NCBI RefSeq assembly: GCF_020164955.1
Contig: NZ_JAIUHG010000033.1
Coordinates: forward strand, 1-64,000
Reading direction: 5' to 3'
Length of the DNA: 64,000 nt
DNA from: Mesorhizobium sp. CA8
Lineage (GTDB): Bacteria > Pseudomonadota > Alphaproteobacteria > Rhizobiales > Rhizobiaceae
The number at the start of each line of letters is the position of its first letter. Position 1 is the first letter of the stretch. Below are positions 1-9,182 of the stretch, piece by piece. A program made the position numbers and the translations under genes. The notes under the pieces are model-generated. The model was not told the DNA's origin, did no database searches, and was given only the letters and a program-made list of their open reading frames with translations.

Positions 1-96
1 ATCGGCAAGCAGCCCGCCGGCGAAGGCGCGCGCCTCCGCCAGCGTCTTGTTCATTTTCCAGCTGGTCCCGATCCAGAGCTGAGGCATCTGTGTCAT
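1..96 (-). CDS. lerI: L-erythrulose-1-phosphate isomerase (triose-phosphate-isomerase family), N-terminus only
   Basis: Only the first 32 codons are inside the window; the gene runs off the left edge. The translation reads MTQMPQLWIGTSWKMNKTLA, and the W-x-G-T-S-W-K-M-N-K block is the N-terminal catalytic-loop region of TIM-family enzymes (Asn and Lys of the active site). WIGTSWKMNK is typical of the EryH/LerI branch rather than glycolytic TpiA. It follows oiaX and oiaK on the same strand, which fits conversion of L-erythrulose 1-phosphate to D-erythrulose 4-phosphate at the end of D-apiose breakdown. A second in-frame ATG lies at position 87. The family call is firm; the substrate is inferred from context. 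Confidence 0.72.
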   Translation of the reverse strand, partial: MTQMPQLWIGTSWKMNKTLAEARAFAGGLLAD

Positions 97-151
97 TGGT
101 CAGTTCCCTGGCGACAGCGAGCCGGAGGGGCGAGAGTGCGGCACGGTGCTG

Positions 152-1480
152 TCAATCGCCGAGGCCATCACGAATGGCTGAAAAATAACGATCGGCCCCG
201 ACCTGCCCGCCCTTCAGCGCGACCTCCAGCCCGTCGATCGCGGGTATGCTCGAATGGGCGACGCAAAGCGGCGAGCCGGGAGAGGACGGCAGCGGCATTC
301 TCATTGTCAGCGCGTCAACGCCCATCTGTCCAAGCGCGTGGCTGGAGGTATCGCCTCCGGCGATGATCACGCGCTGCAACTTCTGCTCCACGGTCAACGC
401 GCGCAGCAGTTCGCCCAGGCCGCGTCCAAGCTTGTGGCGGGCGCCTTCCTGGCGATCGATCTCGGCGCCGCGGTCAGCGGCGGGGCCAAGTGCGGTGTAG
501 AGAATGACGCTGCGTCCGGCCTCAAGGCTGGCCTTGCCGGCTGCAGCCGCGCGCGCCATCGCCTTCTCGGAATGCTCCGAGACCAGCTCGACCGGGTCGA
601 CCTCAATGCCGTCGAACCCGTCGTTCATCGCATGGCGGATCTGTCGCTCCGTCGTCGGCGAGCAACTCCCCGACACCACCGCGATGCGGTCGGCCGCACC
701 CGGGGGCGGGAATATTCCATCGCCCGGAACGGTATCGCCAGCCCATTGGCAAAGAAGCGCATATTCAATGCCGGAGGAACCGACGACGAAGTGTCTGCCT
801 GGCGTACGGGTGCGCCATATTTCCCGGCCAGCAAGCGCTTGCGTTTCTAGGCTGTCGACATCGATAAGCACGATGTTGGTGTCCCGGAGGAGGCGGTCGA
901 GAGCCTCCGATCGAGATGGCGATTGCAGCGTCGCCAGGTCGAGCAGCCCCGACGCAAGCTTTGTCTGCCGCGACAGATGCACCAGAAGGTCGGATTCGTC
1001 CATCGGCGTTGCCGGATGGCGGCTCATCACTGGGTGGCGGTCGATGCGGTAGTATTTGTCACGATAGGCCGCGAAGAGATGACCGAAGGCTGTGTAGCGC
1101 TTGAGCTGCGGCGCGCCGACCACCAGCGGCACGCAACCCTGTTCGAATACCGCGCGGCCGATCTCGATCGCGCGGCCGATGCTGCCGATCGTCGGGCTGG
1201 AATCGAAGGTGGAGCAGACCTTGTAGTGGCAGAGCTCGGCTTCAAGCGTTTTCAGCCAGGTGAAAGCCTCTTCCAGACGCGCATCCATCCAGGCCGGTGA
1301 CTCGCTGCGGCTGGTGCCGGCGAGCCCGACGGCACGGCAATGCGCGAAGCGCGCCAGCAGTCCGGCAGCCGGCTTGCGCATGAACAGAACGGTCGGTACG
1401 CCGCCGAGCTCCAGCGCCTCCATGACGTCGGTCGAGCCGGTCAGGTCGTCGCCATAGTAGCTGAGAAGCAGCTTCCGCAT
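152..1480 (-). CDS. oiaK: 3-oxo-isoapionate kinase (DUF1537 / four-carbon acid sugar kinase family)
   Basis: 442 residues, the usual size for the DUF1537 kinases. The N-terminal GDDLTGSTD motif (residues 10-18) is the sugar-binding signature, and the C-terminal half carries the glycine-rich nucleotide-binding segment IIAGGDTSSHALGQMG. An upstream in-frame extension exists, but the ATG at 1480 sits 2 nt after the stop of the RuBisCO-like gene, so this start is chosen. The family phosphorylates acid sugars such as erythronate, threonate and 3-oxo-isoapionate. Placement between oiaX and lerI and close to apsD, apnL and apnO points to ATP-dependent phosphorylation of 3-oxo-isoapionate at O4. The exact substrate is inferred. 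Confidence 0.8.
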   Translation of the reverse strand: MRKLLLSYYGDDLTGSTDVMEALELGGVPTVLFMRKPAAGLLARFAHCRAVGLAGTSRSESPAWMDARLEEAFTWLKTLEAELCHYKVCSTFDSSPTIGSIGRAIEIGRAVFEQGCVPLVVGAPQLKRYTAFGHLFAAYRDKYYRIDRHPVMSRHPATPMDESDLLVHLSRQTKLASGLLDLATLQSPSRSEALDRLLRDTNIVLIDVDSLETQALAGREIWRTRTPGRHFVVGSSGIEYALLCQWAGDTVPGDGIFPPPGAADRIAVVSGSCSPTTERQIRHAMNDGFDGIEVDPVELVSEHSEKAMARAAAAGKASLEAGRSVILYTALGPAADRGAEIDRQEGARHKLGRGLGELLRALTVEQKLQRVIIAGGDTSSHALGQMGVDALTMRMPLPSSPGSPLCVAHSSIPAIDGLEVALKGGQVGADRYFSAIRDGLGD

Positions 1481-1482
1481 GC

Positions 1483-2733
1483 TCACGCCGCCTTGCCGTC
1501 GGCGAATTTCTCGATCGAGTGCGCCAGTTCCGCATGGTCTTTGGCAAACTCTGTCAGCGGAATGCCCTCGACCGCTGCCTGCCATGCCTGGAGCACGGCG
1601 CGCACGCCGCCTGCTGGCCCGTCTGGATGGCTGACAATGCCGCCGCCGCATAGATAAAGCAGGTCGATCGTGCGCCCTGTACGTCGATAGGTCTCCGGTG
1701 CCTGGCCACCCCATTGGCCGGAGCAGGCCACGGGCAGCGCGCAATCCTCGGGCGAAAACATCGGCGTCGTCACCGCCTGGAATGAGCGGATGAACGAGTC
1801 GTCAGGTTCCCAGTATTTCGAGGCGATTCCATTGATCTGGAACTGGTCCACCCCGAGCAGGCGCCAGAATTGCTGCCAGACCTGGAAATCCATGCCGAGG
1901 CCCGGATGGCGGGTGAGGATGTCCCAGCCATTGCGGTGTGCGTGCAGCACCAGTCCGGAGCGTTTGCGCAGGAAAGCCATGCCGCCGAAGCCGATGGAGT
2001 TGATGTTGATGACGGCGCAATTACCGCCGGCTTCAAGCACCAGATCGTGGTTGCGCATCATTTCGTCCGGGTCGGCGTGCGATATGCCGAAAGCGTACAT
2101 CACCTTCTTGCCGGTCTTCTGCTCATGATCCAGGATCAGCGGCATGATTGCCTTCACCCGCTCCGACAGCGGCGAATATGCCGGGCTCATCAGCTTCTCG
2201 TCGTCCTTGATGAAATCGACGCCGGCCTCGATCAGTTCGCCCACCGTCGCGGCCGTCTCGTGTGGTCTGAAGCCAAGCGCCGGCTTGACAATCGTGCCGA
2301 TGATCGGGCGGCCTTCGACGCCGGTCAGCCTGCGGCTGCCGGAGACACCGAATCGCGGGCCGGGATGGGCGCCCCTGAATTCCTCCGGCAACTTCATGTC
2401 GACGACGCGGATGCCGGACAGTCCCCTGATCGAAAAGGTGCCGCCGATCGCAATTGTCATGAGCGCCGCCAGATCGGTGCCGATGGCGTCCAAAGGGAAG
2501 GCGATGTCGATATCGGCGCGCTTGAAGGGACCCCCGCCAGCCTCTGGTATTGAAGGTTGCGCCGCGTCCGGCAAATGCCGGATCGCAAGCACGCGCGCCG
2601 CAACCCGCGTCTTTAGCTCCTCGGTTTCGCCGGGCACAGCGACGAACGTGCCGGTCGACTGGTCGCTCGCGATCTTGGCCGCCAGCGCCTCGATGCTTCC
2701 CGAGGTTTCGATCCGGTAAGTGAGAGTGATCAT
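1483..2733 (-). CDS. oiaX: RuBisCO-like protein, probable 3-oxo-isoapionate-4-phosphate decarboxylase
   Basis: 416 residues, a form IV RuBisCO-like protein. The carbamylation motif is present as GVDFIKDDE (Lys176 with metal ligands Asp178 and Glu179), and Lys150 of TIVKP matches the catalytic lysine region. CGGGIVSHPDGPAGG forms the C-terminal phosphate-binding loop. Characterised relatives in apionate catabolism decarboxylate 3-oxo-isoapionate 4-phosphate (OiaX) or perform transcarboxylation and hydrolysis (OiaT). The decarboxylase is preferred because the next-but-one gene is lerI, which would use its product L-erythrulose 1-phosphate. It heads the leftward unit oiaX-oiaK-lerI. A true CO2-fixing RuBisCO is unlikely: no small subunit or phosphoribulokinase is seen nearby. 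Confidence 0.8.
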   Translation of the reverse strand: MITLTYRIETSGSIEALAAKIASDQSTGTFVAVPGETEELKTRVAARVLAIRHLPDAAQPSIPEAGGGPFKRADIDIAFPLDAIGTDLAALMTIAIGGTFSIRGLSGIRVVDMKLPEEFRGAHPGPRFGVSGSRRLTGVEGRPIIGTIVKPALGFRPHETAATVGELIEAGVDFIKDDEKLMSPAYSPLSERVKAIMPLILDHEQKTGKKVMYAFGISHADPDEMMRNHDLVLEAGGNCAVININSIGFGGMAFLRKRSGLVLHAHRNGWDILTRHPGLGMDFQVWQQFWRLLGVDQFQINGIASKYWEPDDSFIRSFQAVTTPMFSPEDCALPVACSGQWGGQAPETYRRTGRTIDLLYLCGGGIVSHPDGPAGGVRAVLQAWQAAVEGIPLTEFAKDHAELAHSIEKFADGKAA

Positions 2734-2784
2734 GGCCGGCTACTCAGTCGAAAGGCAGGAAATGAATTCCCTGCGCGTCAAATC

Positions 2785-2803
2785 TGGTATAATGAGTACA
2801 TAA
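2785..2803. promoter_or_regulatory. candidate GntR operator, oiaX/gntR divergent region
   Basis: TGGTATAATGAGTACATAA matches the left half and centre of the 19-bp boxes at 11059 and 12001 (TGGTATGAT...) but lacks the right-hand ACCA. It lies 52 bp before oiaX and between oiaX and the divergent GntR gene, so it could control both. GGTATA-type repeats are the known target of NanR, the closest well-studied relative of that regulator. Confidence 0.55.
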
Positions 2804-2910
2804 GCATTGCAAGTATTATCATGCCCGCGCAGCGTGTGGGACCGACAGGCATTCCGGTTCTTGCGCGTGCAGTGCTAAACGGAACTGGGTCTAGGGAGTG
2901 ATTCGCGCAG

Positions 2911-3624
2911 ATGAACCGTTCGGAGCCGATCGTCCGGCGCAAGCTGTCCGATGAAGTCTTTGTCAGGTTGAAGCGCCTCATCACCAGCGGCGAGTTGCAA
3001 CCGGGCGACGATATGCCGTCCGAGCGCGAGCTGATGGAGCGCTTCGAGGTCGGTCGTCCAGCAATCCGTGAGGCGATGCAGGCGCTGAGCAACATGGGCC
3101 TGGTCGCCATCTCGCATGGCGAGCGTGCCAAGGTACTGCAGCTCACCGCCAAATCGATCATCAAGCAGGTGGACGGCGCCGCGAAGATCATCCTGTCTTC
3201 GTCGAAGGACACGCTGGAGCATTTGAAGAGCGCACGCATCTTCTTCGAGCGCGGCATGGTCAAGGAAGCGGCGGAGAAGGCTACCGCCGAGGACGTGCAA
3301 CAGCTCAAGGCAACGGTCGCCGAGCAACGTAGCGCGCGCGGCGATGCCGAGGCATTCATCTCCGCCGACATGAAGTTTCACACCCAAATCGCGGCGATCT
3401 CGGGCAATCCGATCTATGTCGCGGTCAGCGAGGCGATGCTCGGCTGGCTGAAGGAATACCACACGGAAATGCTGATCTGGACCGGCAAGGAAAAGTTCAC
3501 GCTGACCGAGCACGAAGAGATCGTCAGCCGCATCGAGAAGGGCGACGCCGAAGGCGCCGAAAAGGCGATGATCAAGCACCTCGAACGCTCGCGCGCCCTC
3601 TACGCGATGAGCTCTGAGAAGTAA
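2911..3624 (+). CDS. GntR-family regulator, FadR/NanR-like
   Basis: 237 residues. An N-terminal winged helix (about residues 8-75, with the typical PSERELMERF and RPAIREAM segments) is followed by an all-helical FCD ligand-binding domain ending in the H-x3-H region. The N-terminus and overall layout resemble NanR. It is the only regulator in the apiose locus and is divergent from oiaX, with a GGTAT box between them. It probably senses an intermediate of the pathway and represses the leftward units that carry similar boxes (2785, 11059, 12001, 16737). The effector is unknown. Confidence 0.85.
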   Translation: MNRSEPIVRRKLSDEVFVRLKRLITSGELQPGDDMPSERELMERFEVGRPAIREAMQALSNMGLVAISHGERAKVLQLTAKSIIKQVDGAAKIILSSSKDTLEHLKSARIFFERGMVKEAAEKATAEDVQQLKATVAEQRSARGDAEAFISADMKFHTQIAAISGNPIYVAVSEAMLGWLKEYHTEMLIWTGKEKFTLTEHEEIVSRIEKGDAEGAEKAMIKHLERSRALYAMSSEK

Positions 3625-3630
3625 CTTCGC

Positions 3631-5538
3631 TCAGCCCATTCTGGCTATGGCGTAAGCCGGCATGGTGATGCGCCCTGAACCCGCGCCGGGTTCAAGCGTG
3701 TGCTCACCTGCTGCGTCCCAGACGCTGACCGGGCCTGCCGCTTCGGCGAGGACGGACGAGGCGTCGACCGCGACATTGTGCGGCGTGAAATTTGCCAGCC
3801 AGGTTGTGATGGCACCAGTCGGCGAACGTCCTGCAAGCACTGCCACGCGATTCTCATCAGTTGAGCGCATCGCAATATGCGTGTGGCCAGCCAGCGCAGC
3901 GAGGCCCTGGATCGCGTGGAACATCGGACGCGGCGTTCCTTCCTGCGCGGGTTCGCCGGCGGCGGCCACCAGCCCGAACGACCCTGTGAAGCTGGAGAGC
4001 GTCAGCATCTCCAGCCCGGCCGACGCCACGCGCGCGGCATAGCCGATCGTCCAGGCGGCAGCGAACAGGCCGGCATGGCGCGGATCGCGGTTGGCCATGG
4101 CGATGCGCTGGCCGTCAAAATTGTCCTTGGTCGCGCCGCCATAGGGGTTCTGCCGCATGGCGATGGTCGAGGGCCCGATCCGATAGGGCTTCGCGCCGTA
4201 GATCGCCCGTGCCGACTGGGTGATGAATGGCAGCGCTTCCAGCGATTGCATGACGCTGAGATCGTCGGCCGCATGCACGATCGGGCAAGTGCAATGGCTG
4301 ACGAAATCCAGCGCGCCGGCCGGAACCCGCTTGCGGTTGAGCTCGGTGAAATAGCTGAACATGCCGCCGCCGAGCCGGATGCCGGGGAAGGCGCGGCGGG
4401 CCGCGGCATAAACATCCTCGAGCGGCGGGCAGGCCGGCCAGGTGCTGCCGGGTGGCGTCGACTGCCGGTCGACCGAAGGCGAGACCGCGATGGCATCGAG
4501 CCGCAGGCCTGCCTTACGCACCATCTCGGCGACGCCGGAGAGTTCGACGTCGAGATCGCCGGCGCAGGCGACGACGCATTCGAGGGTCGTCTCGGCGGGG
4601 AATGCGGCTGCAAGGCCGGCATGAGCGTGCAAGGCCTCCAGGCCATGGCCACGCGTCGGATCGTAATGGAGGAGAAGCTGTTGGGGGCCTAGCTTGCTAA
4701 GCAGCGGCAGTTTGCCCAAAGCCGCCTCGACATCTTCCGGATAGATGACCACGCCGATATCGGGCAGCTTCGCTCCGGCCTCGCCAAGTTCGATGCATAC
4801 CGGCTCGGCTGCGGTTGCCGCGCCAGCCATCTTGGAGCCGCCCGTTATGTGCAGGGTGATGGTCTGTCGATTTGTTTGTCCCGCCGGCAGCATATAAGGC
4901 CATGGCAGCGCCAGTGGCCGCACATAAGTCTTGTATGAGGCGTCCGACCAGTTGCGTTGGTCCTCCATCTCGAAAACGTCGCCTTCCATGCGGCATTCGG
5001 CACTGACCCCCGGCCGCACCTGATGGGTGATGGCGCGCATATCCTTGAACGGCTGCCATGGGTCGATCAGCAGCGGCAGCTCAGTGTGCACCGCGCTGCC
5101 GTCGGAGTGCTCGATCTTCACCGGGCTGCCGGCGAGGCCGGCAATCGGATGCAGGATGCAGAAGCCGCAGCGATTGGTCTCGAAATCCGTTTCGGAAAAC
5201 GCGCTCACATCGAAAACGAGACGGCCATCGGCGTGTCCCTCGATTGTGGCGCGGAAATCGAGCCGGCTGCCGTCCGGTCCCTCGCAACCGGCCGAATAGC
5301 TTACCGAGAAACTGTCGTCGGCCTGCTCGACGAGCAGATCCGGCAGTGTCGGCTCATAGGTGCCCCAGTCGCGATCGCGCACAATATAGGCAATGGCGCG
5401 CAGCACCTCGATGCCGTCGTGACGGATCGTGCGTAGATTGCCGTTGACGAGATCGGCGCTGAGCGGGCCGGCGCTGAGCCGGACCGGTTCGGCTTCGACG
5501 GCGCGGGTGCCGTAGAGTAGGAATGGATCGTTGGTCAT
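3631..5538 (-). CDS. apnL: D-apionate lactonase (D-apionolactone hydrolase)
   Basis: 635 residues from the ATG at 5538. The N-terminal sequence MTNDPFLLYGTRAVEAEPVR and the long two-part body, a beta-rich first half and a barrel-like second half, match the family named ApnL in D-apiose pathways. It hydrolyses D-apionolactone, the product of D-apiose dehydrogenase, to D-apionate. Its start overlaps the stop of apsD by 4 nt (ATGA), indicating translational coupling. An upstream in-frame extension to 5664 runs into apsD and is not used. There is no signal peptide, so it is cytoplasmic. The call relies on recall of the family and on the very specific gene neighbourhood. Confidence 0.78.
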   Translation of the reverse strand: MTNDPFLLYGTRAVEAEPVRLSAGPLSADLVNGNLRTIRHDGIEVLRAIAYIVRDRDWGTYEPTLPDLLVEQADDSFSVSYSAGCEGPDGSRLDFRATIEGHADGRLVFDVSAFSETDFETNRCGFCILHPIAGLAGSPVKIEHSDGSAVHTELPLLIDPWQPFKDMRAITHQVRPGVSAECRMEGDVFEMEDQRNWSDASYKTYVRPLALPWPYMLPAGQTNRQTITLHITGGSKMAGAATAAEPVCIELGEAGAKLPDIGVVIYPEDVEAALGKLPLLSKLGPQQLLLHYDPTRGHGLEALHAHAGLAAAFPAETTLECVVACAGDLDVELSGVAEMVRKAGLRLDAIAVSPSVDRQSTPPGSTWPACPPLEDVYAAARRAFPGIRLGGGMFSYFTELNRKRVPAGALDFVSHCTCPIVHAADDLSVMQSLEALPFITQSARAIYGAKPYRIGPSTIAMRQNPYGGATKDNFDGQRIAMANRDPRHAGLFAAAWTIGYAARVASAGLEMLTLSSFTGSFGLVAAAGEPAQEGTPRPMFHAIQGLAALAGHTHIAMRSTDENRVAVLAGRSPTGAITTWLANFTPHNVAVDASSVLAEAAGPVSVWDAAGEHTLEPGAGSGRITMPAYAIARMG

Positions 5539-6566
5539 CTGAGCAGGTCGTTGATACGCACTGGTTCGCGGCTGGCGGCACCGGCATAAGCGGCCTCGAC
5601 CAGAGCGAATGTCTTGAGATTGTCGGCGCCGGAGGTTGCCGGCTCCTTGCCGCTGGCCAGGCACGCGACCCAGTGCTTCTGGATGGCCAGGACGCTTTCC
5701 TGGATGTTGTGCCAGGGCCGGGACGCCCAGGGGAGCAGTTGCGGTGAGACATCGGTGACATGGGTGCCGCTCTTGCCGGTCACGGTGAGCTGATAGCCCA
5801 GCGATAGCCGGATCGTGCCTTCGCTGCCGTCAAGTTCGACCAGCGTCTCGGGGAACGGTTCGGTGGCAAGCTTCGTCGCATAGCTGCAATCAACCACGGA
5901 GGTTGCGCCGCTTTCATGGTCCATGAGTATCGTCGCGACGTCTTCGCCGGCGATGCTCGGATTGATCCGGGCGGTGCGGGCGGTGAGGCTCGACACGTCG
6001 CCCAGCAGGAAGCGGGCGATGTCGAGGATGTGGATGCCGAGATCCTCGATGATGAATCGTTTTCCTGCCGCAAGGTAGGGCTGGCCGGAAAAGACGTCAT
6101 AGCCGGAGCGGAAGGAGATGCGGCCGAAGAACGGTTTGCCGATCTCGCCGCTGTCGAGTACGGCCCGCACGGCCTGGATCGGCGACTGCCAGCGGAAGTT
6201 CTCGTGCACCATCAGCGGCACGCCGGCGTCGGCGCAAACTCTGACCATAGCGATTGCATCGGCAAGCGTCGGTGCGAATGGCTTCTGGCAGATCACCGGG
6301 ACGCGGTTGGCGGCCGCCAGTTCCACCAGCGGCCGGTGGCTGCCGACGGTGGTCGCGACGTCGACGAAGTCGAGCTTCTCGCCGGCAAACAGCGCGGCTG
6401 CATCAGTGTAGCGCCGTGCTACACCGAACTGATCGCCGACGATCCTGAGCCGCTCGGGATCGCGGTCGCAGATCGCGACGATCGAGGCGCCGGCGATGTC
6501 GCGCCAGCCATGCATCTGGTTGATAGCGAAAAAGCCACAGCCGATCAGCGCTCCGCGCAATGCCAT
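5535..6566 (-). CDS. apsD: D-apiose dehydrogenase (Gfo/Idh/MocA family)
   Basis: 343 residues. An N-terminal Rossmann fold has IGCGFFAINQMHGW (residues 8-21) and a catalytic lysine in CQKPFAPT; the C-terminal Gfo/Idh/MocA domain contains EDLGIHILDIARFL. Family members oxidise sugars with NAD(P)+. Here D-apiose would be oxidised to D-apionolactone. It begins 2 nt after the ABC permease stop and overlaps apnL by 4 nt, so transporter and first two enzymes form one operon. Upstream in-frame codons inside the permease are ignored in favour of the ATG at 6566. The substrate is inferred from neighbours. Confidence 0.8.
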   Translation of the reverse strand: MALRGALIGCGFFAINQMHGWRDIAGASIVAICDRDPERLRIVGDQFGVARRYTDAAALFAGEKLDFVDVATTVGSHRPLVELAAANRVPVICQKPFAPTLADAIAMVRVCADAGVPLMVHENFRWQSPIQAVRAVLDSGEIGKPFFGRISFRSGYDVFSGQPYLAAGKRFIIEDLGIHILDIARFLLGDVSSLTARTARINPSIAGEDVATILMDHESGATSVVDCSYATKLATEPFPETLVELDGSEGTIRLSLGYQLTVTGKSGTHVTDVSPQLLPWASRPWHNIQESVLAIQKHWVACLASGKEPATSGADNLKTFALVEAAYAGAASREPVRINDLLR

Positions 6567-6568
6567 GA

Positions 6569-7633
6569 TTAGCCCGCCTTCGCCATCTGTATCAGCGTCA
6601 CGCGGCTCTGCAGCCGGCGCTGCGCCTGATCGACGACGACTGCGACGATGATCACAAGACCCTTGATCACCATTTGCCAGAATGAGCTCACGCCCATCAT
6701 CACCAGTCCGTCTGAGAGAATGCCGATAACGAAGGCGCCCACGATGGTGCCGCCGATCGTGCCGCGTCCGCCCGACATCGAGGTGCCTCCGAGCACGGCC
6801 GCCGCGATGGCGTTGAGCTCGAAGCTCTCGCCAGTGGCGGGGTGCGATGCCATCAGTTCCGACGAGATGATGAGGCCGACGATCGCTGCGCAAAAACCGG
6901 AGAACATGTAGACGAACATCTTCACCATATTGACGCGAACGCCTGAAATCCGCGCCGCGCGCTCGTTGCCGCCAACCGCGAAGATGTGGCGGCCGAGCGG
7001 CGTAAACCTTGCGAGATAGGCCGCACCCAGCGCGACCACGACCAGGATCCAGATCGAGACAGGGAGGCCGAGCAGCCTGCCGGCACCGAGATAGCCGAAG
7101 CCGGTGGTGCCGAGTTCCGGCTTGCCGACGAGGTTGGGGAAGGTGCGGCCATCCGATGCCAGCAACGCCAGGCCGCGCGCGACATAGAGCGTGCCGAGCG
7201 TGGCGATGAAGGGCGCGACGTTCAGCCTGGTGATCAGCAGGCCGTTGACGGCGCCGATCGCGATGCCGACCGCAAGTGTGATGAGCGCGATTTCCACGAC
7301 GTTGAAATAGACCGTGTAGCCGATCTCAAGGTCTATGCCGTTGAGCACCAGATAGCCGGCGACCATGCCGCACAGGCCGACGATCGAGCCGACCGACAGG
7401 TCGATGCCACCGGTGATGATGACGAAAGTCATCCCCATGGCGAGGAAGGCGTTGAGTGCAACGTGCTTCGCCATCAGGATCAGATTGGCGGCCGAGAGAA
7501 AATTCGGCGCCGCGATCGAGAAGACCACCAGCACAGCGATCAGCGCGATGAAGGTCCGCAGCTTCATCAGCGTAAGCAGCAGCGAGCCGCTGGATGCGGA
7601 GGAGGCGGGCGCCTTGGCCGAAACGTCAGTCAT
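6569..7633 (-). CDS. sugar ABC transporter permease (RbsC family)
   Basis: 354 residues with about nine or ten hydrophobic segments. The conserved permease block MTFVIITGGIDLSVGSIVGL and the EAA-like loop GRHIFAVGGNERAARISGV identify the ribose/xylose (CUT2) class. The ATG at 7633 overlaps the end of the ATPase gene by 8 nt. Together with the ATPase, DUF2291 lipoprotein and binding protein it makes one complete importer in the apsD-apnL operon. D-apiose is the likely substrate by context. Confidence 0.9.
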   Translation of the reverse strand: MTDVSAKAPASSASSGSLLLTLMKLRTFIALIAVLVVFSIAAPNFLSAANLILMAKHVALNAFLAMGMTFVIITGGIDLSVGSIVGLCGMVAGYLVLNGIDLEIGYTVYFNVVEIALITLAVGIAIGAVNGLLITRLNVAPFIATLGTLYVARGLALLASDGRTFPNLVGKPELGTTGFGYLGAGRLLGLPVSIWILVVVALGAAYLARFTPLGRHIFAVGGNERAARISGVRVNMVKMFVYMFSGFCAAIVGLIISSELMASHPATGESFELNAIAAAVLGGTSMSGGRGTIGGTIVGAFVIGILSDGLVMMGVSSFWQMVIKGLVIIVAVVVDQAQRRLQSRVTLIQMAKAG

Positions 7634-9182
7634 GGGCGTTGTTCTCCATATTCGGGCTGGGTCCATGGCCAAGCGCCGATGCGGCGATGATCGCCGCTTC
7701 GGTCGCCTCGGCGCGATCGAACATGCCCGTCAGCTTTCCGTTACTCATCACCGCGATCCGATCCGACAGCGCCATCACCTCGTCGAGATCCGAGGTGGCG
7801 AAAAGGATGCCCAGCCCATCACGCGAAAGCTTGCGCATGGTGCGGAACACATCGGCCTTGGCGCCGACATCGATGCCGCGGCTGGGCTCGTCCATCAAAA
7901 GCACTTTCGGCCCGGTGAGCAGCGCCTTGCCAATCACCACCTTCTGCTGGTTGCCGCCCGACAGAGAGGACACTTCCTGCGCCGGATCGGCGACCTTGAT
8001 CGCCAGCTCGCGCACCATCTGCGCCACCGCCTGTCGCTCGGCGCCGCCGCGGATGTGGAACAGGCTGACGAAGCGCGACAGGCTGGCCAAAGTCAGATTG
8101 CTGGCCACCGACAGGATTGACACCAGACCCTCGCGCTGCCGGTCTTCCGGGATCAGAGCCAGGCCGCGCTGGATGCGCCGTGTCGTATCGCGCTCCCGGA
8201 CCTGCTTTCCGTTGATAAAGATTTTGCCGCTCGCCTGCCCGTGGCGTCCCATGATGCAGTCGAACAGCTCACTGCGTCCGGCGCCCATCAGCCCGTAGAT
8301 GCCGAGGATCTCGCCGGCGCGCAAGGAGAGCGAGACGTGGTCGACGGCCAGTCCGCCGCTGACGCGCGGCAGGCAGATCTCCTCGGCGCGGAACACCTCC
8401 GCGCCGGGTTGATGGCCGCCGGCCTTTGCGAAATCCTTCGCGTCCGAGCCGATCATCTGCCGCACGATCCACTGTGTGTCGACGTTTCGCATCTCCTCCT
8501 GGCCGGTGATGCGTCCGTCGCGCAGCACGGTGATGAAGTCGCCGATGCGGATCAGCTCCTCCAGCCGGTGAGAGATATAGACGATGGCGACGCCGCGCGC
8601 CTTGAGATCGGCGATCACCTTGAACAGTATCTCCACTTCCGCCGCGCTCAGCGCCGAGGTCGGCTCGTCCATGATCAGGATGCGGGCATCGAGCGAAACC
8701 GCCTTGGCGATCTCGACCAGCTGCTGCTGACCGATACGCAAATCCTCAACCAGCATGTCCGGCCGGATCCCAGCTTCCAGCTGTTCGAGGAATTCGGCGG
8801 CGCGCCGTTCCTGCTCCTTATGGTCGATCTTGCGGAATGCGTTGGTGAGCTCGCGCGTGGCAAAAATATTTTCGGCGACCGTGAGGTTGCCGAAAAGGTT
8901 CAGTTCCTGGAACACCATGCCGATGCCGCGGCTCACGGCGTCTGCGGATGACGAGAAGGAAACCTCGTTTCCGTCGAACACGATGCGGCCTGCGGTTGGC
9001 CGCTCGACGCCGGCGATGATCTTCATCAGCGTCGACTTGCCCGCGCCGTTCTCGCCGACCAGCACGTTGACTGCGCCCTTGCGCACCCCGAAATTGGCAT
9101 GCGTGACCGCCACGGTACCGGCATAGACCTTGGAGATATCCTCCAGCTTGAGGATGACGTCCTGACCCGGCGAGGAACTCAC
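7626..9182 (-). CDS. sugar ABC transporter ATP-binding protein (RbsA family, tandem domains)
   Basis: 518 residues with two ABC domains. The first has Walker A GENGAGKST, a GQQQLVEIAKA signature region and Walker B ILIMDEPTSAL. The second has the degenerate Walker A GLMGAGRSE normal for this family, signature LSGGNQQK and Walker B VLLMDEPSRGID. The start chosen is the GTG at 9182, which overlaps the DUF2291 stop by 4 nt (GTGA). Longer in-frame reading upstream lies inside the preceding gene and is discarded. Confidence 0.9.
   Translation of the reverse strand: MSSSPGQDVILKLEDISKVYAGTVAVTHANFGVRKGAVNVLVGENGAGKSTLMKIIAGVERPTAGRIVFDGNEVSFSSSADAVSRGIGMVFQELNLFGNLTVAENIFATRELTNAFRKIDHKEQERRAAEFLEQLEAGIRPDMLVEDLRIGQQQLVEIAKAVSLDARILIMDEPTSALSAAEVEILFKVIADLKARGVAIVYISHRLEELIRIGDFITVLRDGRITGQEEMRNVDTQWIVRQMIGSDAKDFAKAGGHQPGAEVFRAEEICLPRVSGGLAVDHVSLSLRAGEILGIYGLMGAGRSELFDCIMGRHGQASGKIFINGKQVRERDTTRRIQRGLALIPEDRQREGLVSILSVASNLTLASLSRFVSLFHIRGGAERQAVAQMVRELAIKVADPAQEVSSLSGGNQQKVVIGKALLTGPKVLLMDEPSRGIDVGAKADVFRTMRKLSRDGLGILFATSDLDEVMALSDRIAVMSNGKLTGMFDRAEATEAAIIAASALGHGPSPNMENNAHD

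Noticed and set aside
1483..2733. True CO2-fixing RuBisCO
   Set aside because: Sequence is a divergent form IV type, with no small subunit or phosphoribulokinase nearby; the neighbours are sugar-acid genes.
1483..2733. RuBisCO-like protein acting in methionine salvage (MtnW) with mtnK/mtnA of the same window
   Set aside because: It is 50 kb from mtnKA and tightly linked to oiaK, lerI, apsD, apnL and apnO, which give a better explanation.
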